Part shown: positions 12,941 through 18,425 of the stretch, in pieces | How the letters are laid out: the number at the start of each line of letters is the position of its first letter | Position numbering within the stretch: position 1 is the stretch's first letter | NCBI GenBank assembly: GCA_964625865.1 | Contig: CAZVEV010000080.1 | Location: 1-20,911 of the forward strand | Reading direction: 5' to 3' | Source: CAZVEV01 sp964625865 | GTDB lineage: Bacteria > Planctomycetota > Phycisphaerae > SM23-33 | DNA length: 20,911 bases | Program-made: the position numbers and the translations under genes | The notes under the pieces: model-generated | What the model was told of the DNA's origin: nothing | The model's input: only the letters and a program-made list of their open reading frames with translations | Database searches by the model: none

Positions 12941-14536
12941 CTACTGCTTCCTCCGGTAGTAGGACAGGCGGTCCAGCGGGGCGTCTACCTCGACGGTCCT
13001 GGGGCCTTCGACGACCGAGCCGTCATCACCTTGCCACGTGCCTGCCGGGAACCTGATCGTCCGCTTCCGGGCGTCCTTGTCCATGACCGGGGCCACCAGC
13101 AGGTCCTTGCCGATCATGAACTGGTCCTTGACCTTGAGGAAGCCCTGGCTGGGGAACTCGTACTCCATGTAGCGGATGATCGGTTCTCCCGTCCGGGCCG
13201 CCTCTCGCGCCAGGCGGAGGTACGTGTCAGCGAACTTCGTGTGGAGCTGGGCTGCTTTCCTGACGATGGCCAGGTGCCTCTTGTCCAGGATCCGCCAGGG
13301 CGCCACGGAGAACTGCATCATCGGCATCAGCGCGTGGGTCTGGGCCGAGCGGACGATCAGTTCCTGGTCGAAGTTGCCGCTGGCCTTGACGTTCATGAAG
13401 CTCTTGTACTCGCCCCCGCCTATCATGTCCGGACACGCGAACGGGTGCCCCATGATCCCGAGCATGCACATCCCGGGGATCAGTTCCCGGATCGGCTCGT
13501 AGCTGTACTTCTTGTCCCTGAGCCTCTGGCCGAGGTGCTGGCCGCCCATCTTCCAGCAGGCGCGGTACTCGTTGAGGGTATAGTCCAGGCCGATCCGCGC
13601 GAACGCCTCGCTCTGGTCGTTGCCCGTCGCGCCGGTCTTGAAGGCCGTTACGTTCTTCTTGTAGAAGCGGGAATCGCCGGCGTCGAACTTGAAGCCGTCG
13701 GCCCCGTACTCCTCGACCAGGCGCGTCAGTTGCTGCTTGTACCACTTCACGGCCCCGGGGTTGGTCAGGTCGAGAGCTCCGCTTGAACCGTTCCACCACC
13801 GGATGGCGGCCGGCCGGCCGGTCTTCTTGTCCCGCACGAGGAATCCCTTCTCGGCGAGCATCTTGTAGTTCCTGGACGTCTTGTGGACGAAAGGCGTCGT
13901 CCAGAGCATGACCTTGAACCCGAGACCGTGCAGCGTTCTCATCATCTCCTTCGGGGCGGGTATCTTCTTCCTGTCGAAGTCCAGGTCGCCGTACTCGCTT
14001 TGCCACTTGTCGTCGATCATCAGCACGCCCGGGGGGAACCCGTTGTCGACGATGGCGCGGGCGTAGGCGAGGATGTCTTTCTGGACCTGGTTGTACGTCA
14101 GTTCGATCCAGGTGTTGTACTGGGGCCTGGTCATCATCAGCGGCTCGACGATCTTGCCCGTCGGCGGGAAGAAGGTCTTGCTCGCGTGCAGGTACGCCTC
14201 TCGCAGCGTCTTGCCCGCCCGCCCGTGGTGGATCGTGCCCCGGGCGTCGGTAATCAGCAGCTTGCCGCCCTTGACGTTGAACGTGAACGGCTTTTCCGAC
14301 CACACCCAGCGTCCGTGGCTGGACACGAACAGGGGGACCGCCTGGTTGCCCTTGTTGTCGTTCAGCAGCACGCCCGGCTTGCCCGGGCCCTTGCCCGCAA
14401 AGGGCATCTGGTTGGCCATCACGATGAATCCGCCCCACCAGCCCTCGTCGTCGAGCAGGGCCAGCTCCAGCTTCTCCGCAGCGTCAGCACCCGACAGCGC
14501 CAATCCGATCACTCCTGCCACAATCAGTCTCTTCAT
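12941..14536 (-). CDS. Secreted family GH31 glycoside hydrolase
   Basis: The 531-residue protein has a signal peptide (MKRLIVAGVIGLALSGADAA). The GH31 TIM barrel spans about 135-440: VLMIDDKWQSEYGDLDFDRKK (D175, D176), GFKVMLWTTPFV, the nucleophile motif GFKFDAGDS with D285 as predicted catalytic aspartate, and PDMIGGG (369-375), a hallmark of one GH31 branch. The N-terminal beta domain is short and the C-terminus includes the usual small beta domain (FMIGKDLLVAPVMDKDARKRTIRFPAGTW, VDAPLDRLSYYRR). GH31 enzymes are retaining alpha-glucosidases, alpha-xylosidases, alpha-galactosidases or sulfoquinovosidases; which one applies here is open, and the acid/base residue was not pinned down. A GAGGAAA ribosome-binding site precedes the ATG. 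The gene is divergent from the GH5-esterase operon, which suggests shared control. Confidence 0.9.
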   Translation of the reverse strand: MKRLIVAGVIGLALSGADAAEKLELALLDDEGWWGGFIVMANQMPFAGKGPGKPGVLLNDNKGNQAVPLFVSSHGRWVWSEKPFTFNVKGGKLLITDARGTIHHGRAGKTLREAYLHASKTFFPPTGKIVEPLMMTRPQYNTWIELTYNQVQKDILAYARAIVDNGFPPGVLMIDDKWQSEYGDLDFDRKKIPAPKEMMRTLHGLGFKVMLWTTPFVHKTSRNYKMLAEKGFLVRDKKTGRPAAIRWWNGSSGALDLTNPGAVKWYKQQLTRLVEEYGADGFKFDAGDSRFYKKNVTAFKTGATGNDQSEAFARIGLDYTLNEYRACWKMGGQHLGQRLRDKKYSYEPIRELIPGMCMLGIMGHPFACPDMIGGGEYKSFMNVKASGNFDQELIVRSAQTHALMPMMQFSVAPWRILDKRHLAIVRKAAQLHTKFADTYLRLAREAARTGEPIIRYMEYEFPSQGFLKVKDQFMIGKDLLVAPVMDKDARKRTIRFPAGTWQGDDGSVVEGPRTVEVDAPLDRLSYYRRKQ

Positions 14537-14634
14537 AAGGTTTCCTCGTCATGAGTCCGATCAACGGGCCCAGGCCCGTCAAGCATCCAGCCGACTGCGG
14601 GATGGGCACTTCGCCCGTCCGCAAACCGGTTCAA

Positions 14635-14663
14635 AGGATAGAGGCTCAGGCGGCCGGCTGCAA
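14635..14663 (-). promoter_or_regulatory. Promoter of the GH31 gene (TTGCAG-N17-TATCCT)
   Basis: On the minus strand TTGCAG (14663-14658) is 17 nt from TATCCT (14640-14635). An inverted repeat, GGCCGGCT (14652-14659) and AGCCGGCC (14686-14693), overlaps the -35 box and could be an operator for the divergent GH31 and GH5 genes, although GC-rich sequence makes such repeats common. Confidence 0.45.
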
Positions 14664-14755
14664 ATCCCCGGCCGGAAACGCGGCTAGCCGGCCTGCCAGA
14701 CCGGAGACGGGAGCGTATGCGATCTCAGTAATCATCAGGGGCTGTGCGGCTTCTC

Positions 14756-14784
14756 TTGGCGCAGATTGAATGTGGATGTATGAC
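14756..14784 (+). promoter_or_regulatory. Promoter of the GH5-esterase operon (TTGGCG-N17-TATGAC)
   Basis: TTGGCG (14756-14761), preceded by TTCTC, lies 17 nt from TATGAC (14779-14784). Transcription would begin about 40 nt before the ATG at 14832. Confidence 0.45.
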
Positions 14785-14831
14785 TATGACAGTGCGAAGG
14801 TGCGAAGATGAGAGGCCAGTGTGGTGAGTCT

Positions 14832-16379
14832 ATGAAACAAGCGATCGTGGCGGGTCTCGTGCTGGTCACTGTAGTCGGGACGATGTCCGGAGTCGCCGGC
14901 GCCGAAGCGAAGTCGCCTGCGAGTCTACCGCCTGCAAGCGCGAGCAAGCTGCCCCGGTGGCGGGGATTCAACCTGCCCGCCCGGATGATCGCCCGGGCGC
15001 GCCCGGGCAGTCCGCTCAATCGGCCGCTCGATCCGGACGCGATGCGGCTGATCGCCAGGCTCGGCTTCAACTTCGTGCGCCTGCCCCTGGACTATCACCA
15101 CTGGATCGCCGGCGGCGACTGGTCACGCATCGACCCCAAGTCGCCCGTGCTGGCCGAGATCGACCGCATGGTGGCCGCCGGCAAGACCTGCGGGATCCAC
15201 GTGTGCATCAACTTCCACACGGCCCCGGGCTACTGCATCAACAACCGCAACACCCGCGAGCCGAGCCTGTGGACCAGCGCCGAAGCCCAGAAGGTCTGCG
15301 CGATGCACTGGGCGTTCTTCGCGCGGCGGTACAAGGGGGTCGGTAACGAGCGGATCAGCTTCAACCTGTGGAACGAGCCGGCCCGCACGGACGCCCGGAC
15401 GCACGCCAGGGTCGCCCGGCTGGTCGTAGCCGCCATCCGCAAGGAAGACCCCGGTCGGCTCATCATCTGCGACGGGTTCGCCTTCAAGCCCGCGCCGGAG
15501 CTGATCGACCTGGGCGTGGCGCAGGCGGCGCGGGGCTACACGCCCACGCAGGTCACCCACTACAAGGCCAGTTGGATTCGACACACGGGTTCATGGCCGC
15601 AGCCGATCTGGCCCCGCCCGGTGGCCAACGGCTGGATGATGGAGAAGGGCAAGCAGAAGTATTCCGGGATTCCCCTTCGGATCGACGGGCCCATGCCCCC
15701 GGGCGCGACACTGGCGCTGCGCGTGGGCGACGTGTTCAACGCCGTCACGCTCAAGGTCGAGGCCGACGGGAAGGAACTCTGGCGTCGCGAGTTCCCCGCC
15801 GGGCCGGGCAAGGGGCCCTGGAAGGCATCGAAGCACCACCCCCAATGGAAGGCTTACCAGTGCACGTACGACCGGTCCTACGACGTGCCCCTGCCCGGCG
15901 GGGCGAGGCAGGTCACGATCTGTCCGGCCAAGGGACACTGGATTCAGGTCACCCGGCTGGAGGTCAAGGTGTCGGGCCAGCCGCCCCGGGCGATCGACCT
16001 GGACGCGCGATGGGGCACGCCGGCCAGCCGGCTGCGGTACGACGCGGCGCGCGGCGGCTCGCCGTGGATCACGCCGCAGATGGAGGACCGCGCGTGGCTG
16101 TGGAGCAAGGCGGTCCGGCCCTGGGTGGACCTGTCGGCCAAGGGCGTGGGCGTGATGGTCGGCGAGTTCGGCGTCTACAACAAGACCCCGCATGACGTGA
16201 CGCTGGCGTTCCTGGAGGACTGCCTGGCGAACTACAAGAAAGCCGGCTTCGGCTGGGCCCTGTGGAACTTCACCGGCCCGTTCGGCATCCTGGACAGCGA
16301 CCGCTCCGACGTGCACTACGAAAACTGGCAAGGCCACAAACTCGACCGAAAGATGCTGGACCTGCTGCAGAAGTACTGA
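14832..16379 (+). CDS. Secreted GH5-type glycoside hydrolase with a large internal domain
   Basis: The 515-residue protein has a signal peptide (MKQAIVAGLVLVTVVGTMSGVAGAEA). The GH5 TIM barrel is recognisable: WRGFNLPAR near 43, LGFNFVRLPLDYHHW with R83, CINFHTAPGYC with H129, the acid/base motif FNLWNEPA with E182, THYKASW with H243 and Y244, and the nucleophile motif MVGEFGVYN with E445, followed by GWALWNFTGPFG. GH5 enzymes are retaining endo-beta-glycanases or glycosidases (cellulase, mannanase and others). Between THYK and GEFG lie about 155 residues (about 255-410) of beta-rich sequence (LRIDGPMPPGATLALRVGD, VTLKVEADGKELWRREFP, WIQVTRLEVKV), far longer than a normal loop and resembling an inserted binding domain. 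Start 14832 gives the best signal peptide; ATG 14808 is in frame and cannot be excluded. The esterase gene follows 28 nt later. Confidence 0.88.
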   Translation: MKQAIVAGLVLVTVVGTMSGVAGAEAKSPASLPPASASKLPRWRGFNLPARMIARARPGSPLNRPLDPDAMRLIARLGFNFVRLPLDYHHWIAGGDWSRIDPKSPVLAEIDRMVAAGKTCGIHVCINFHTAPGYCINNRNTREPSLWTSAEAQKVCAMHWAFFARRYKGVGNERISFNLWNEPARTDARTHARVARLVVAAIRKEDPGRLIICDGFAFKPAPELIDLGVAQAARGYTPTQVTHYKASWIRHTGSWPQPIWPRPVANGWMMEKGKQKYSGIPLRIDGPMPPGATLALRVGDVFNAVTLKVEADGKELWRREFPAGPGKGPWKASKHHPQWKAYQCTYDRSYDVPLPGGARQVTICPAKGHWIQVTRLEVKVSGQPPRAIDLDARWGTPASRLRYDAARGGSPWITPQMEDRAWLWSKAVRPWVDLSAKGVGVMVGEFGVYNKTPHDVTLAFLEDCLANYKKAGFGWALWNFTGPFGILDSDRSDVHYENWQGHKLDRKMLDLLQKY

Positions 16380-16407
16380 ACACCGTGTCCACGCGAAGGA
16401 GCATGAC

Positions 16408-17367
16408 ATGACCCATTTTTCACGCTTGGTTGTCCCCGTGACTGTCGCCGTTGTTGCCCTGGCCGCGTTCGGGGCCGACGAGGCCAAGCCGCCCGCGAAG
16501 GGCGATCTCGGCGTCATCAAGGAGTTCGTCTACAAGAAGCTGCCCGGCTGCGAGCTGAAGCTTTACGTCCATCTGCCTGACGGGTGGAAGAAGACGGACA
16601 AGCGTCCGGGGATCATCTTCTTCTTCGGCGGGGGATGGACGGGCGGCACGCCGACGCAGTTCCTGCCCCAGGCGATCTACCTGTCGCGCCGCGGGATGGT
16701 CTGCGCGCGGGCGGACTATCGCGTCAAGAGCCGCCACCGCGTCACGCCCGACACGTGCGTCGAGGACGCCAAGAGCGCCCTGCGGTGGTTCCGTTCCCAC
16801 GCGGGCGAGCTGGGCCTCGATCCCGACCGCATCGTCGCATCCGGCGGGTCGGCGGGGGGGCACCTGGCGGCGTGTACGGGCACCACCGAGGGGCTGGACG
16901 CCAAGGGTGAGGACACGAAGGTCTCGGCCCGGCCGCAGGCGATGGTGCTGTTCAACCCGGCGCTCAACTTCGTCGGCGTGGACAAGCTGATGCAGCGCCT
17001 CGGGGAGGCGAAGGACCGCGCCGAAGCCATCAGCCCCACGCAGAACCTCAAGAAGGACACCGCCCCCGCGCTGCTGCTGTTCGGCACGAAGGACTTCCTG
17101 CTGGACCAGGGCAAGCAGTGGATGGCCCGAGCCAAGGAACTGGGGCACAAGTCCGAGCTGTACCTGGCCGACGGGCAAAGCCACGGGTTCTTCAATCGCC
17201 CCCCGTGGCTGGAGCGGACGCTGATTCGCACCGATGCGTTCCTGACAAAGCTGGGCTACCTCGAAGGCCCGTGCACGATGAAGGAGGGCTACTTCGACGC
17301 GCTGAAAGACCAACTCCGTCGCGCCCGCCCGCCGAAGAAGCGCCAGCCGCGCCGCCGCACCCAATGA
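16408..17367 (+). CDS. Secreted alpha/beta-hydrolase carbohydrate esterase-like protein
   Basis: The 319-residue protein has a signal peptide (hydrophobic 7-21, cleavage near FGA-DEA). The alpha/beta-hydrolase core shows an oxyanion-hole motif IIFFFGGGWTGG (69-80), the nucleophile elbow SGGSAGGH with S148, the acid D229 in LLLFGTKDF, and H259 in DGQSHGFFN, a complete catalytic triad. This arrangement matches the BD-FAE/acetyl-xylan-esterase-like and lipase-like hydrolases that deacylate polysaccharides. AAGGAG (16396-16401) is 6 nt before the ATG. The 28-nt gap after the GH5 stop, with no terminator, implies co-transcription, so the esterase probably removes acyl groups that block GH5. The C-terminus is a strongly basic tail (RRARPPKKRQPRRRTQ) beyond the fold, similar in character to the sulfatase tail. 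Confidence 0.87.
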   Translation: MTHFSRLVVPVTVAVVALAAFGADEAKPPAKGDLGVIKEFVYKKLPGCELKLYVHLPDGWKKTDKRPGIIFFFGGGWTGGTPTQFLPQAIYLSRRGMVCARADYRVKSRHRVTPDTCVEDAKSALRWFRSHAGELGLDPDRIVASGGSAGGHLAACTGTTEGLDAKGEDTKVSARPQAMVLFNPALNFVGVDKLMQRLGEAKDRAEAISPTQNLKKDTAPALLLFGTKDFLLDQGKQWMARAKELGHKSELYLADGQSHGFFNRPPWLERTLIRTDAFLTKLGYLEGPCTMKEGYFDALKDQLRRARPPKKRQPRRRTQ

Positions 17368-17448
17368 CTTATGCGGCAATGCCCACAAGAAAGTGTCAGC
17401 CGCCGACGTGCCAAAGACCTGTCCATGGATGTCCCCGGGTTTTCCGGA

Positions 17449-17655
17449 TTATCTCCGCGCGGGGTGGGTCTGTCTCCGGCGATCTTTGGCCCCCACGCCG
17501 GCGGTAATGCTGTCGTCGGCCCAGCCCCAGATGGCGACTTTCGCCTCGCGCTGCAGGACCATGTTGTCGCTGACGATGTTCGGCAGGCGCAGTTCCGCCC
17601 GCGCCGGCATCGCCCGCGCCATCAGCACAACCGCTGCCATCGTCTTCTTGACCAT
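17449..17655 (-). pseudogene. Truncated sialate O-acetylesterase (N-terminal remnant)
   Basis: The minus-strand reading starts with MVKKTMAAVVLMARAMPARA, an export-signal-like segment, followed by ELRLPNIVSDNMVLQREAKVAIWGWAD, the characteristic mature start of secreted sialate O-acetylesterases (known form: LP-x-hydrophobic-SDNMVLQR...WGWA). After this the sequence loses the family pattern and stops after 68 codons, where intact members are about 450-650 residues. An AAAGGAAGA ribosome-binding site precedes the ATG, so the 5' end is intact and the gene was cut short. No continuation is visible in the next 80 nt toward the esterase gene. Confidence 0.7.
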
Positions 17656-17732
17656 GCGTCTTCCTTTATCTCTGCGGGGTTCAGGAGAGTGTACGAGATA
17701 GGCGAGCGGAAACACTGCACCGGCGCGAAAGA

Positions 17733-17756
17733 CCCCCGGGTGTAATCACCCGGGGG
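17733..17756. repeat. Perfect GC-rich hairpin
   Basis: CCCCCGGGTG (17733-17742) and CACCCGGGGG (17747-17756) form a perfect 10-bp stem around TAAT, upstream of the truncated esterase. No T-run follows on either strand, so a repeat element is likelier than a terminator. Confidence 0.65.
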
Positions 17757-17777
17757 GTTCCCCTGCGAATGCGCAAT

Positions 17778-17854
17778 CGTAGGGCGTGCAACTCGTTTGC
17801 ACGCGGAAGGGACTGCCTGTTCGTTCCGCGTACAAACAGGTTGCACGCCCTACG
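17778..17854. repeat. 31-nt-arm inverted repeat, 15-nt loop
   Basis: Arm 17778-17808 pairs with arm 17824-17854 at 28 of 31 positions. The ends are CGTAGGGCGTGC and GCACGCCCTACG. This is far beyond chance and has the size of a small palindromic mobile repeat (REP/BIME or MITE-like). It carries no plausible gene. Confidence 0.9.
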
Positions 17855-17880
17855 ACTCCGATCGTGACAGGCGTGCGGAA

Positions 17881-18041
17881 GCACGGCGCCGTCGTGGGGT
17901 TTCGGCGTCCCGGTGGGACGCCGCACGCGGAGCAAGCTCCGCCGCCAAACCTTGCAGGCGGAAAACCGTCGGCGTTCCGTCCGCTTGCAGCGTTTGGCGG
18001 GCGAGCTTGCTCGCCGTGTTTCCGTTCGTCCGCACGGCGCC
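17881..18041. repeat. Cluster of nested palindromes flanked by a 10-nt direct repeat
   Basis: GCACGGCGCC occurs at 17881-17890 and again at 18032-18041. Between them are four inverted repeats: CGGCGTCCC/GGGACGCCG (17903-17911, 17915-17923), GCGGAGC/GCTCCGC (17927-17942), 20-nt arms 17942-17961 and 17981-18000 pairing at 17 of 20, and GGCGAGC/GCTCGCC (18000-18015). The whole could fold as a multi-branched structure. It abuts the gene fragment 18042-18229, suggesting insertion into or beside it. Confidence 0.8.
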
Positions 18042-18229
18042 CACGCTACGACATCAGATTCACCCGAGTTGATAGTCAGCTTGTCCACTTCCAGTTTGCT
18101 GGTCAGGTCCGCCGTGCCGCCGATGGTCACCACGCCACCTGCTTTCACGTTGCCATTGCTCCACACGCTCGTCGTGCCGGTCACCGAGATACTGCGGATG
18201 ATGAGATCGCCATTGCCATTTCCTTTCGA
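18042..18229 (-). pseudogene. Internal fragment of a secreted repeat-type protein gene
   Basis: The minus-strand frame is open from 18229 and reads SKGNGNGDLIIRSISVTGT, then TSVWSNGNVKAGGVVTIGG, TADLTSKLEVDKLTINSGE, SDVVAW, before entering the palindrome cluster. Glycine-, threonine- and asparagine-rich strands of this kind are typical of beta-helical or adhesin-like extracellular proteins. There is no start region (a TAA lies at 18232-18230) and no proper end, so it appears to be a broken piece. The family is not identifiable. Confidence 0.45.
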
Positions 18230-18387
18230 TTACCTACACACTAACTCTCGATCAGGAAGTATCCAATTCCGTCTGAAGCAGAACAGTCAAGGCCGAGATC
18301 CCACAATCCAACACGGGCTTACCTGCTCAAGAGGAATGCACCCTGACGGCCATTGCCGACGGCCCAGCGGTGGCAGGGGGGGGCGGG

Positions 18388-18397
18388 NNNNNNNNNN
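18388..18397. other. Assembly gap (10 N)
   Basis: Ten N follow a G-rich stretch (GGGGGGGGCGGG at 18376-18387). Ten is a conventional filler length, so the true distance is unknown and the sequences on either side may not be adjacent. The gap lies 28 nt before the gene at 18426, whose promoter is therefore probably not in the window. Confidence 0.98.
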
Positions 18398-18425
18398 CGT
18401 AGGATAGCCCGTCGGAGAGTGTCGT

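Noticed and set aside
17733..18041. CRISPR array or integron attC sites
   Set aside because: The elements are inverted and nested, not direct repeats with regular spacers, and lack the paired RYYYAAC/GTTRRRY core of attC sites.
17786..18407. Several short plus-strand open frames in the repeat region
   Set aside because: They read through palindromes and the gap with no consistent start signals or recognisable protein features.
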